DNA of 64,000 bases. Source: an uncultured Methanobrevibacter sp. (GTDB lineage: Archaea; Methanobacteriota; Methanobacteria; Methanobacteriales; Methanobacteriaceae). The notes below the pieces were generated by a model. It ran no database searches. It was not told the origin of the DNA and saw nothing but the letters and a program-made list of their open reading frames with translations. The translations under genes were made by a program, and so were the position numbers. Position 1 is the stretch's first letter. Every line of letters starts with the position of its first letter. Below are positions 1-10,600 of the stretch, piece by piece. The stretch covers positions 1-64,000 of the forward strand of contig NZ_OMWA01000002.1 in the NCBI RefSeq assembly GCF_900314615.1, written 5' to 3'.

Positions 1-3000
1 AACTCCACCAACATTAACAACAGTCAAATAATACTCAATAACTTCATTATAATACGGAGCAGTATTATTAACAGTTTTAACTGGTTCAGGAAGAGGAACT
101 AATTTGACAGTAACATTATCTTCATTATTTGTTAAGTTCCAGTCAGTTTCATTGCAAGTAACGTTAGCAGTATTTGTAACATTTACAACACTGGTTATAG
201 TATCCAGTACACGTGAATAGATTTTCAATGTAACGTTAGTACCATTAGCTAAATTACCAATAGTCCAAATACCATTTTCAAAAGTACCGTTACGTGTAGT
301 TCCATTAATTACGACAAATTGAGAAGGTACAAGATCTTTTAAGATAACATTAGTAGCATTAGTACCATTACCCGCATTAGACACAACAATAGTCCAAACA
401 GCAATATCATCTACAAAGTAAACATGTTTATCTGAAGTCTTATTCACAGACAAATCAACGACAGGAACTGGGTAAACAGTCCTATTGGTTGTGTTTTTAG
501 TTCCGTTAGGACCTGTTACAGTTAAATTATTGGTTAAATTACCAAGATATTTAATATTCTTATTATTATTAGTTATATTGTCAATGAATGTACGGTTAGT
601 AATTAAATTACTACCTAAAGCATTGACTTTAACATAAATAGTAATAGTAGCATTTGATTTTCCAGTAATGTTTGTTATAAACCATGTGAGTGATTGATTG
701 TTAACATTAACATATCTTGAAGTTTCATTTGCACCGCTAATTTTATAAGTACCATTGAATACCAAACCATCAGGCAAACAATCAGTAACATTTAAAATAC
801 CAGTGTAAATAGTAGTTCCATTGTTTACAACAGTTAAATTGTACTGGATTACATCATGATAATACGGAGTAATATTGCTAACAGTTTTTACAGGATATGG
901 AAGAATAACCACATCTACAGTCTTATTAGCTTTATTGTTAGTGTAATTCCACTCAGTTTCGTTACAGGTTACAGAAACTGTGTGATTAATATCTTTACCC
1001 TCACGAATAGCACGGGAATTAATTACCAAAGTAAGTTTAGTGCCGTTAGTAAGGTTTCCGATTGTCCAAATACCAGTTGTTTTATCATAATTTAAACCAG
1101 GTGTACAATTAATGAACTCGAAATTGTCAGATGGGAATAAATCTTTTAAAGCAACATTAGTAGCATTAGTACCATTTCCAGCATTGGAAACAGTTATAGT
1201 CCAAACAGCAATATCGTCGACAAAGTACTCATCTTTGTCACTGGTAATATTAACTGAAAGATCAACTAGAGGTCTAGGATAAACAGTCTTGTTTGTAGTT
1301 TTGTTAGTTCCGTTTGGACCTGTAACAGTTACGTTGTTAGTCAAATTACCAAGATAAGTAATAGTTTTATTATTAGTTAATCCATCAATGACTTCACGAT
1401 CTGTTATTATGTCGCCCATTTCAACTACTTTAACCCAAAGAGTTATAGTTGCATTCTTACCTGTGATGTTGGTGATTGTCCATGTGAGTTTTTGACCACC
1501 ATTAACAAATTTAACCTCATCAGCACCTTTAACATTGTAAGTACCGTTGAATTTCAAACCGTCAGGTAAACTGTCAGTAACATTCAAGATATTAGTGTAG
1601 GTTCCTTTACCTGTGTTTACAATAGTCAAATTATATTGAATCATGTCATGATAGTAAGGAAGAATGTTAGAAACATCTTTTACTGGATATGGGAGAGGAA
1701 CAACATTAACTGTTTTATTTGCTTTATTGTTTGTGTAGTTCCATTCAGTCTCATTACATGTTACAGTAGCATTGTGTTTTGCAGTTCCAGTTGCAATAGC
1801 AAGGGAATAAACTGTGAAAGTAACATTAGTACCATTAGCTAAATTACCGATATACCAAGTATCTCCAATGAAAGTAGTACCATTAGCTAAAGTACAGTTA
1901 ATGAATTTGAATTTATCTGACGGGAAGAAGTCTTTCAAAGTAACATTAGTCGCATTAGTACCATTTCCAGCATTTGATACAGTTATTGTCCAAACAGCAA
2001 TATCATCTACATAATATTCATCTTTGTCACTGGTAATATTTACAGAAAGATCTACAATAGAAACCGGATAAACAGTACAGTTTACAGTCTTATTAGTACC
2101 ATTAGGACCTACAACAGTCAAATTATTAGTCAAATTACCAACATACTTAACTACAGAGGCATTTAAAGTTAAATTCTTTGAAATAAAAGTACTGTTCCTG
2201 ATAATCTTATCACCAAGACCTACAACTTTAATTTTAACAACAATTGTAGCATTTCCAGTGATATTTGTCAATATCCAAGTAATTTTTTGACCATCAACAA
2301 CATATTCAACTGATTTTCCGTCAACAGTTTGGTTAACCACAGAAGCATTAATGACTTTAACAGTTTTATTAAACACTAAACCTTCAGGTAAGCTATCAAT
2401 AACTGTTAAATTATTTCCATATGTAACATTTCCAGTATTTACGATAGTTAAATTGTACTCAATAACATCATTATAATACGGAGTAATATTTTCAACAGAT
2501 TTTACCGGATGCGGGAGAGGAATAACTCTAGCTGATGCATTAGCTATATTATTATGTTTATTCCAATCTTCTTCAACACTGGAAATTTCAGCATAATTAG
2601 TAACATTACCTTCGACCCTTTCTGCAACACAATTAATTGTTAAAGTTTCGCTTTGACCGACTGCTAATGACTCAATAGTCCATTCATTTGTATCAGGATT
2701 AAATCTAGAATCTGAAGCACTTATGAATTTAAATTCAGGTTGTAAAATATCTTTTAAAACCACATTAGTAGCAGTGCAGCAGCCATCATTTTTAACTGTA
2801 ACTGTGCAAATAACATTTTCACCTATATGATATTCATCCTTATCAGCAGTTTTGTTAGCAACCAAGTTTAATTGTTTTTCCTTATAATCAACTATAATAT
2901 TATAAGTAATATGATTATCATCAGCCATTGAACGAGAACTTATTTTTAAAGTTACACTTGTATGAGCAGGTAAGTCTCCTATAATCCATTTATCAGCACC

Positions 3001-6000
3001 AATATCATAGGTACCTTTTGTGGCAGTGTAATTATTAGCTTCAAAATCAATTGGTATCAAATCTGTTAAATTTACATCATGAGCATCAACATCCCCATCA
3101 TTGGAAACAGTAATAGTCCAGTTAGCAACATCATCAGTATGATATATTTGCTTTTCACTTGTTCTATCAACAGACACCTTAATCTTATTTTCATCGGATT
3201 CAACATGGACAATATTGTTCAATCTATCAATAAAGGATTCTGCAATAGAAGTAATTATTAAAGTTTCACTAGTACCGTTGGCCATTTTTGGAATTAACCA
3301 TTCTCCAGTATGATTATTATATGTACCATTTGTAGCTGTATAATTTACAAATTCAAATTCGGAAGGAAGTAAATCTTTTACAACAACATTGGTTGCGTTG
3401 GAAGCATTTCCTGCATTGGAAACTGTTATTGTCCAAACAGCAATATCATCATCAAAGAAGGTAACATTACTACAGGTTTTTACAACTGACAAATCAACGT
3501 GAGGTAAAACCCAGAACTTTGTAGAATTTTTAATGTATTTATAGTTCCAATCTTCAGGGTGTTCTGCAGTAACCAAATATTCTCCAACTTGCAAGTCCTC
3601 TTTTGGTATGGTTATATAAACATCACCATAAAGGTTTGTACGAAGGCCTTCAAAAGTCCATTCATTTTTATTTGCACCAAGAGGTCCTCTTTTAGAATTT
3701 GTACGGATTTTTGGATGTATAACAGTACCATTAGCTAAAGTTACATTAATATTAAGACGTTGGAAATATTCACGATTATCCTGATATAATAAAGTTCCAT
3801 TTTTACTGTTTTCCACACCATCCACAGGAGACTGGAATGCAGTAGCATTGGTGACTATTTTATCACCTAACGAATTAATATAAGTTACATTTTTAACACG
3901 AGTTTCATTGAATGCTGCAGTACTGTGAATAGCATTAAGTATGTTGTCCCCACCGATATGAATAACTTCAATTTCAACATCACTTGTGTTAAGATAACTT
4001 TCAACTGGATCAGCAATAACAATTAAAAGATAACTCCATGCTTGATTTTCCTTAAACAAATCATCAACAATGGTTAAATTTTTTCCGTTAGAATAAAATG
4101 CAGATCCATTACGAGCACTATTGTGTTCAAAATTATTTCCAATAGAAACAGTATTGCTTCCTTTTACATAAATTGCACCACCAAGACCTGAAAGTTCATC
4201 CTTATCATGCGGAATAGCTGTGTTATTTATGAAATTATTTTTCATGAAAGAAGAATAACTTCCATCAATATATACAGCCCCACCTTGATGGGTAACTGTG
4301 TTATTTGTGAAATTGGAAGCAATAATTTTTGAAATAGTACCATGAATATAAATACCACCACCATTAGTAGCATTATTAAATTTCAAACCAGTACCATTAA
4401 TTACCGCATCATTACCATTAATATACATACCAGCACCATCAAAAGCAGTATTGTTATCCAAAGTAGAATTAAATATTATTGAATAATTACCTTTAATATA
4501 AATACCACCACCATTAGTAGCATTATTAAATTTCAAACTGGTACCATTGATTGTTGCATTATTACCGCTGATATACATACCAGCACCATCAAAAGCAGTA
4601 TTGTTATCCAAGGAAGAATTCAATATTTTTGAATAATTACCTTTAATATAAATACCAGCACCATAGCTAGCATTATTATACTTTAAATTAGTGTCATTAA
4701 TTACAGCATTATTACCTATAATGTAAATAGTACCATTGCCAGCAGTATTGTTATTTAATGTGGAATTATTAATATTTGCCCTGTTTCCTTCAATATAAAT
4801 ACAAGCCCCATTATCAGCAGTGTTATTTATAAATGTGGAATTGAAAATTAAAGCATTATTACCTTTAATAAATACTGTACCGTTAACAGCTTCATGATTA
4901 TAGAATTTTGTATCATTGACAATAGCTCTTTCACCAACTATATAAATAGCAGAACCGTTTCCGCTTTCAGCTGTATTTGAATCAAAAGTACAATTTAAAA
5001 TTTTAGTATCATTACCATAAACATATACAGCTCCAGCATCACCGGATGGATTAAACCATACATCTTCATGCTTTAAATAATATTCACCATTTGGATCAGG
5101 AATATAATTACCTCCATCTTTTCTATAACGTGGTTGATCTACATATCCCCCTTCAGAAATTTTTTTGTATGCAGCAACACAAAATGAAGAAGATTGACCT
5201 GCTATAGTTGCTACATTGTTGGTAAAAGTACAATTTTCTATTGTTACATTATTTCCCTGATAATTTCTACCACTGAATCCATCATGGTCTCCGCTTAAAC
5301 CACCAACCATTATAGCGGCTCCTTGTCCACCACGATTATTTGTAAAATTTGAATTTCTAACAATTACATTATTATGACTTATACCAATACCTGCAGAATA
5401 TTCTCCAGTACCAGTACAATTTATAAACTGACAACCATCAATTACCTCTGGATTTTTAATCCATTTTACAGAAGTACTGAAATTTCCGTGAATATAAATC
5501 GCAAACCAACGAGAAGTAACATTTATAAATTTAGTATTGGTTATTGTTGAAGAAACATTACCTGAACCCCATTCTGACTCATCAGCAATACATAAAGCAC
5601 CACCGTGTTGTGCAGAAGAAGTGTTTTCAAATTTACAATCCCTCATATCAATTCCAAAAACAGCTCCTAACTGACCAGAACCGTCATTAACACCATTTGC
5701 ACCAGGATAAGTTTGATGACAATTAGTAAAGTTACATCCCCAAATGTGTATTGGTTCACCATCCATACAAGAACCTTGCATACCCATGAATTGTGTTTTA
5801 GATATACAATTATTTATAGTACAATTTATTACATAACCACTAGCAAAATTAACTAAACCACCAGTAGCATTAATATTTTCAAAAGTAACATTAACCAATT
5901 TACAACCTGAAGTACCCCAAGTTTCTCTCCAATTACCTGTGTCTTTTCCATGGAAATTAAATCCATATCCACTAGATAATAAAGTAGCCATTAAATTAGG

Positions 6001-6501
6001 ATTATCTGGAGAACCTCCAAATACCTTTACATTATTGATTTCTAAAATTTCATTATCCCCTGCCTTTATATCACCTGAATACTGAGTATACCAATTAGGA
6101 TTAATTGCATTAAATGTTTTACCATTAAGATAAATTATTCCACCAGTATTTCTAAATTCCAATATCTTATCAGCAATAGCCTTTGCAGTAGAATCACTAT
6201 CAAAAGTATAAGTATGAACAGCACCAAGTACGGGTTCATCATTACTGACACCCAATAGTTGAGCATCATTTTTATTCAAAGTTTTACTATCATTAACATC
6301 CAAATCTTGCACATTTTCTGATATGCTCAATTTAGAATTATCATTAAAATTCTCATCAACTATACACTCATCTGAAACAGCCAGTATTCCAATTTCATTT
6401 CCAATTTCACTCGTAGCATTATCTGCCGCAGCTACAAATGAAAACGATAAAATTATTAAAACTAGCATTAAAATGAAAAACAAATTTCGCTTAACATGCA
6501 T
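1..6501 (-). CDS. Giant adhesin-like protein (beta-helix + DUF11 array), 3' end outside window
   Basis: Open for 2,167 codons from the ATG at 6501 to the window edge, so the C-terminus is missing. The start is supported by GAGG 7 nt upstream and a typical signal peptide (residues 1-25: basic start, Leu/Ile/Phe core, AAA). Residues ~105-830 are Asn/Gly-rich parallel beta-helix coils, with hidden strands such as 'NNTFINN', including a 50-residue repeat. Residues ~900-990 form an Ig-like link. From ~1000 on there are nine complete DUF11 domains and a tenth that runs off the edge. The later ones alternate between two subtypes, giving a two-domain super-repeat of ~265 residues. NxT/NxS sequons are very dense, fitting archaeal N-glycosylation. 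It belongs with the Methanobrevibacter 'adhesin-like proteins': secreted and surface-exposed, with a proposed role in attachment to host or partner cells. The ligand is unknown. Closest in design to the next gene (7698-17981). Confidence 0.88.
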   Translation of the reverse strand, partial: MHVKRNLFFILMLVLIILSFSFVAAADNATSEIGNEIGILAVSDECIVDENFNDNSKLSISENVQDLDVNDSKTLNKNDAQLLGVSNDEPVLGAVHTYTFDSDSTAKAIADKILEFRNTGGIIYLNGKTFNAINPNWYTQYSGDIKAGDNEILEINNVKVFGGSPDNPNLMATLLSSGYGFNFHGKDTGNWRETWGTSGCKLVNVTFENINATGGLVNFASGYVINCTINNCISKTQFMGMQGSCMDGEPIHIWGCNFTNCHQTYPGANGVNDGSGQLGAVFGIDMRDCKFENTSSAQHGGALCIADESEWGSGNVSSTITNTKFINVTSRWFAIYIHGNFSTSVKWIKNPEVIDGCQFINCTGTGEYSAGIGISHNNVIVRNSNFTNNRGGQGAAIMVGGLSGDHDGFSGRNYQGNNVTIENCTFTNNVATIAGQSSSFCVAAYKKISEGGYVDQPRYRKDGGNYIPDPNGEYYLKHEDVWFNPSGDAGAVYVYGNDTKILNCTFDSNTAESGNGSAIYIVGERAIVNDTKFYNHEAVNGTVFIKGNNALIFNSTFINNTADNGACIYIEGNRANINNSTLNNNTAGNGTIYIIGNNAVINDTNLKYNNASYGAGIYIKGNYSKILNSSLDNNTAFDGAGMYISGNNATINGTSLKFNNATNGGGIYIKGNYSIIFNSTLDNNTAFDGAGMYINGNDAVINGTGLKFNNATNGGGIYIHGTISKIIASNFTNNTVTHQGGAVYIDGSYSSFMKNNFINNTAIPHDKDELSGLGGAIYVKGSNTVSIGNNFEHNSARNGSAFYSNGKNLTIVDDLFKENQAWSYLLIVIADPVESYLNTSDVEIEVIHIGGDNILNAIHSTAAFNETRVKNVTYINSLGDKIVTNATAFQSPVDGVENSKNGTLLYQDNREYFQRLNINVTLANGTVIHPKIRTNSKRGPLGANKNEWTFEGLRTNLYGDVYITIPKEDLQVGEYLVTAEHPEDWNYKYIKNSTKFWVLPHVDLSVVKTCSNVTFFDDDIAVWTITVSNAGNASNATNVVVKDLLPSEFEFVNYTATNGTYNNHTGEWLIPKMANGTSETLIITSIAESFIDRLNNIVHVESDENKIKVSVDRTSEKQIYHTDDVANWTITVSNDGDVDAHDVNLTDLIPIDFEANNYTATKGTYDIGADKWIIGDLPAHTSVTLKISSRSMADDNHITYNIIVDYKEKQLNLVANKTADKDEYHIGENVICTVTVKNDGCCTATNVVLKDILQPEFKFISASDSRFNPDTNEWTIESLAVGQSETLTINCVAERVEGNVTNYAEISSVEEDWNKHNNIANASARVIPLPHPVKSVENITPYYNDVIEYNLTIVNTGNVTYGNNLTVIDSLPEGLVFNKTVKVINASVVNQTVDGKSVEYVVDGQKITWILTNITGNATIVVKIKVVGLGDKIIRNSTFISKNLTLNASVVKYVGNLTNNLTVVGPNGTNKTVNCTVYPVSIVDLSVNITSDKDEYYVDDIAVWTITVSNAGNGTNATNVTLKDFFPSDKFKFINCTLANGTTFIGDTWYIGNLANGTNVTFTVYSLAIATGTAKHNATVTCNETEWNYTNNKANKTVNVVPLPYPVKDVSNILPYYHDMIQYNLTIVNTGKGTYTNILNVTDSLPDGLKFNGTYNVKGADEVKFVNGGQKLTWTITNITGKNATITLWVKVVEMGDIITDREVIDGLTNNKTITYLGNLTNNVTVTGPNGTNKTTNKTVYPRPLVDLSVNITSDKDEYFVDDIAVWTITVSNAGNGTNATNVALKDLFPSDNFEFINCTPGLNYDKTTGIWTIGNLTNGTKLTLVINSRAIREGKDINHTVSVTCNETEWNYTNNKANKTVDVVILPYPVKTVSNITPYYHDVIQYNLTVVNNGTTIYTGILNVTDCLPDGLVFNGTYKISGANETSRYVNVNNQSLTWFITNITGKSNATITIYVKVNALGSNLITNRTFIDNITNNNKNIKYLGNLTNNLTVTGPNGTKNTTNRTVYPVPVVDLSVNKTSDKHVYFVDDIAVWTIVVSNAGNGTNATNVILKDLVPSQFVVINGTTRNGTFENGIWTIGNLANGTNVTLKIYSRVLDTITSVVNVTNTANVTCNETDWNLTNNEDNVTVKLVPLPEPVKTVNNTAPYYNEVIEYYLTVVNVGGV
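20..2520 (-). repeat. ~800-bp super-repeat encoding DUF11 pairs
   Basis: The segment encoding the P-x-PVK-x-V start of one DUF11 subtype recurs near 50, 860, 1655 and 2480, a period of about 795-820 bp. Each period holds one 'PVKTVSN...PYYHDVIQYNLTVVN' domain and one 'VDLSVN.TSDKDEY..DDIAVWTI' domain, so the pair is the unit that was duplicated. Confidence 0.75.
4351..4800 (-). repeat. 150-bp tandem repeat in beta-helix coding region
   Basis: Three consecutive units of exactly 150 bp (starting near 4351, 4501 and 4651 on the + strand), each coding 50 residues or about two beta-helix coils. The first two are nearly identical at DNA level and the third has diverged. The length is a multiple of three, so copies can be gained or lost in frame. 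Confidence 0.75.
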
Positions 6502-6783
6502 AATTTTCCTCATTTACAACAAATTTTATATAATTTTGTTTAAATAATCTAATGAAAATTATCCATCTATAGTATAAAAAATATATTTAAAAATTAATGA
6601 AAATGTACATAGTACTAATTATAGTTAAGATATTCAATAATATAAAGCTTATGTTTTAATTTTTTTAATAAAAATAGTAATATTTAATAAATTAATAAAA
6701 AAGTGAACATTCTAGTAAAATAAGTTATATAAAAATGAGGAAATGTAAAATAATAATATAATAAATAAAATAAATAGCTATTG

Positions 6784-6823
6784 ACAGCCATGTATAAACC
6801 AACGGCGTGATTTAAAATAACTG
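6784..6823 (-). promoter_or_regulatory. Bipartite adhesin-upstream element, copy 1
   Basis: On the minus strand it reads CAGTTATTTTAAATCA, 14 nt, ACATGGCTGT. The same two boxes with the same 14-nt spacer occur at 18287-18326 upstream of the next adhesin gene. The first box contains TTTTAAAT, which could serve as a TATA element; the second would then lie about 25 nt downstream, where transcription would start. That would give a leader of ~285 nt. The role is inferred. Confidence 0.6.
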
Positions 6824-6991
6824 TAATGATCAAATCAATCCATACCAAAATATTCCAATTCAGATATGGGCAATAACCATTTAATTATCATTATATTATA
6901 TTTTGATTTAAAATCTCCAATATATTTAACTAACTTATGGGATTAGCAAATACATGAAAGATTGAATTATTTTATTTTTAGCACTAAATCA

Positions 6992-7049
6992 AATCGTGAT
7001 AAAACACGATTGAAGCTTTGATTAAAAGCTTTTTGATACAAAACGTATC
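6992..7049. other. Three tandem small hairpins
   Basis: AATCGTG-6 nt-CACGATT (6992-7011), AAGCTTT-5 nt-AAAGCTT (7013-7031) and GATAC-5 nt-GTATC (7035-7049) follow one another almost without gaps. They sit far from both flanking genes, in sequence that is otherwise unstructured. This could be a small RNA or a processed-transcript end; nothing else identifies it. Confidence 0.4.
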
Positions 7050-7650
7050 TATTTTCATTTAATTTTTAAAATATCTAAATACTATTTGTACAAATTTTCA
7101 TTAACACATATGCCTAGTTATATTTTCTACAATCCCAACATATATGCAATTGATATTTTACCTTTTAATAAATATATATGTTATTATTATTTTCTAGATA
7201 TTTTTCAAAAATATAGGAATAAATATTATTATTTTTTAATATTAAATAAACTAATTATTTAATTATAAAATATTATATCAGTAGTATAAATTTCATGAAA
7301 AAAAAATAAATAATTATTTAATAAATTATCCTAATAGTTAAAAATATTTTACAAAAATCCATTAATATCGAATAATGTAAACTATATTTACCATCACAAT
7401 AACTTCAAAAAATCTATTAAACTAACACATTCCTAATAAATTTTTAAATTTTTCAAAAAAATATACATTTTGTTTAAAATCCCAAAATTAACTAAAAAGC
7501 ATTTTGAGAATACATTCAACAATATAATTAAGTAAAATAAGACTATAGCTATAATAATTTTAAAAGTTGAATTAATTAAAATAGTATATTTGACAAAATC
7601 TATTAAAATAATGATATCTATCTTAAAGTAAAATGATAGTAAATGTCAAG

Positions 7651-7687
7651 CAAAAAATAAAAAAGTATGGGAAAATTAATTTCCCAT
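7651..7687 (-). terminator. Hairpin + T-tract terminator of the 3,427-residue adhesin
   Basis: Perfect 8-bp stem ATGGGAAA/TTTCCCAT (7667-7674 with 7680-7687) with a 5-nt loop, 10 nt past the stop codon. On the minus strand it is followed by a T-rich run (7651-7665). Confidence 0.75.
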
Positions 7688-7697
7688 CGTGTTTAAT

Positions 7698-10600
7698 TTA
7701 ATCTTTTCTTCTTAAAGTTACACCAACAATAGCTAATAATGCTAAAAGAACCATTACAATTGGGTTACCAGTAGCATGCATAGTAGGAGTTGAAGGTTCT
7801 GAAGGTTCGGAAGGTTCACCTGGAACTACAGGAGGAACATCCGGATCTACAATGACAACAGTGGAACTGTCTTTGTTGTTATCTGGATTTGGATCTGGAG
7901 TGCTGCTGTTTACTTCAGCATAGTTTACAGCTTCACCAGCAGATAATGCTCTGAAAGCAACTGTTAATGTTACAGTTTCTCCAGCTTCCATATTTCCAAT
8001 ATACCAGATTCCAGTATTTACGTCAAATAATCCAGTATTAGTGTCACCGGAAATTAACATTGCATCTCCAGCTTTAAGGATATCTTTTACGTAAACTCCA
8101 ACAGCTTTATCAGGACCATGGTTAATTACAGTAATAGTCCAGATAATTTTATCTCCAACTTTTACTTTGTCTTTATTAGCTACTTTAATAATTTCCAAAT
8201 CAGCACTACCAGACTTATCCTTAGGAGTAGTAGTTTCCTTATCTCTGTTGTTGGACATATTTGGATCGTATGTGGTACTTGATGCAACAACGATGTTTTC
8301 AATCTTACCGCTTGAAACTAAAACTTTAGTAGTTAAAGTTAATGTAGCGATTTCACCATTGTTTAAGTCTCCTACAGTCCAAATGTTGTCTTCAAAGGAA
8401 CCTTTGCTTCCTCTTGCGGAAACTAATTGTAATCCTTCAGGTAAGTTTTCTTCAACAATTACGTTTAAAGCTTTGTCAGGACCAAGGTTGGTTACAACAA
8501 CAGTCCAGGTAATTACATCTCCTTTGGAAGGATTTGGATTAGATACTGTTTTGATAACTTTCACATCAGCTTCAGGGTCAACTTCAGTAGTGTCGTTGTC
8601 CTCGTTGTTTCCAGGATTTGGATCTGGAGTAGTTGAGTTTGCAACAGCAACGTTAGTAATATTAGCGTTGGTAATATCTACCACAGTAATAATGATTAAA
8701 CTTGCTTGTGCTTTATTAGCTAAGTCTCCAACAGTCCATACACCAGTATCTTTATCATAATTACCATTAGCTGAGATGAATATTAAACCAGCAGGTAATT
8801 TATCAGTAACTTTTACATCTTTTGCAGCACCAGGACCATTGTTAACAACAGTAATAGTCCAGGAAATGATATCTCCTTTGTGAGGATTTGCATCAGATAC
8901 AACTTTAGTTACTTCTAAGTCTGCAGGTAACTCTTTGTCTACAACAGTAGTGTTGTTAGCTTTGTTGTTGGTTTTATTTGGATCGTAAACATCGTTGGTT
9001 ACATTTACATTGTTTACTAATGTGGTATCTTCAACATCCACTAAAGTACTAATAGTTAATGTTGCGGATTCACCATTGTTTAATCCAGTGATAAACCAGG
9101 TTAAGCTGTTTGAATCGAATAATCCTTTTGAAGTTGTGTGAGCTTTGTAAGTTACACCAGCAGGTAAAGTATCTTTCACATAGATGTTTGAAGCTGCATC
9201 AGGACCTTTGTTGGTTACAACAATAGTCCAGGTGACAATTTCACCTTTTTTGGTTGTCTTATTGGATACCAATTTGATAATTTCTAAATCAGCTTCAGGA
9301 GGAACATCAGTAGTGTTGTTACCAGGAGTATTATTACCAGGAGTATCAGAAGTTACATTAGCAACATTTCTAATAGTCGCATTGGTAATGTCTACTTGAG
9401 TAGTAATAACTAAACTTGCAGATGCACCATTAGCCAAATCACCAACAATCCAGACACCAGTATCTTTATTATAATTACCATCGGATCCGATGTAGATTAA
9501 TCCAGCAGGCAATTTATCAGTTACTCTTACATTTACAGCTTTATCAGGACCATTGTTAGTCACAGTAATAGTCCAAGTGATAATTTCTCCTTTGTGAGGA
9601 TTTTTATTTGATACAACTTTAACAACAACCAAATCAGCTTTAGGATCTACATCAGTTGTGTTGTTACCAGGAGTATTGTTACCAGGAGTATCAGAAGTTA
9701 CATTAGCTACGTTTCTGATAGTAGCATTGGTAATGTTAACTTGAGTTCTGATTATTAAGCTTGCAGATGCACCGTTAGCTAAATCACCAACAGTCCAAAC
9801 ACCAGTAGCAGCATCATAATTACCATTAGCATCAATGAAGATTAATCCAGCAGGTAATTTATCAGTTACACGAGTGTTTACAGCTGCATCAGGACCTTTA
9901 TTAGTTACAGTAACAGTCCAGGTAATGATTTCACCGAACTTAGGATTCTTATTGGATACAACTTTAACAACAACCAAATCGGCTTTAGGGTCTGAATTAG
10001 TAGTGTTGTTACCAGGAGTATTGTTACCAGGAGTATCGGAAGTAGCGTTAGCTACGTTTCTGATAGTTGCATTGGTAATGTTAACTTGGGTTGTAATGAC
10101 CAATTTTGCAGATGCACCATTAGCCAAATCACCAACAGTCCAAATACCTGTAATTGGGTCATAATCACCATCGGAAGTGATGAAGATTAATCCAGCAGGC
10201 AATTTATCAGTTACTCTGGTATTAACAGCAGCATCAGGACCTTTGTTAGTTACAGTAACAGTCCAAGTAATTACTTCACCTGTTTTTACAGTTTGTTTTG
10301 AAACTTCTTTAACAACAATTAAGTCAGCTTTAGGATCAACATCAGTAGTGTTGTTTGCTTCATTGTTTGTTTTATTGGAATCAGGAGTGTCACTGGTTAC
10401 ATTAGCAACGTTTCTGATAGTATTGTTAGTAATGTTTACGATAGTGGTTATTACTAAACTTGCAGATTTACCGTTAGCTAAGTCTCCAACAATCCATTCA
10501 CCAGTATCTTTATTATAGTTACCGTTAGCGCCGTTGAAAATTAATCCAGCAGGCAATTTATCAGTAACTTTTACATTTTTCGCATCAGATGGGCCATTGT

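Larger units (their letters stand above)
6502..7697. other. AT-rich 1.2-kb spacer between two giant adhesin genes
   Basis: No convincing gene. It holds the terminator of the 7698 gene (7651-7687), three small tandem hairpins (6992-7049), and the bipartite element (6784-6823) about 282 bp upstream of the 6501 start. The rest is low-complexity A/T sequence. No tRNA or insertion-sequence remnant was seen. Confidence 0.7.
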
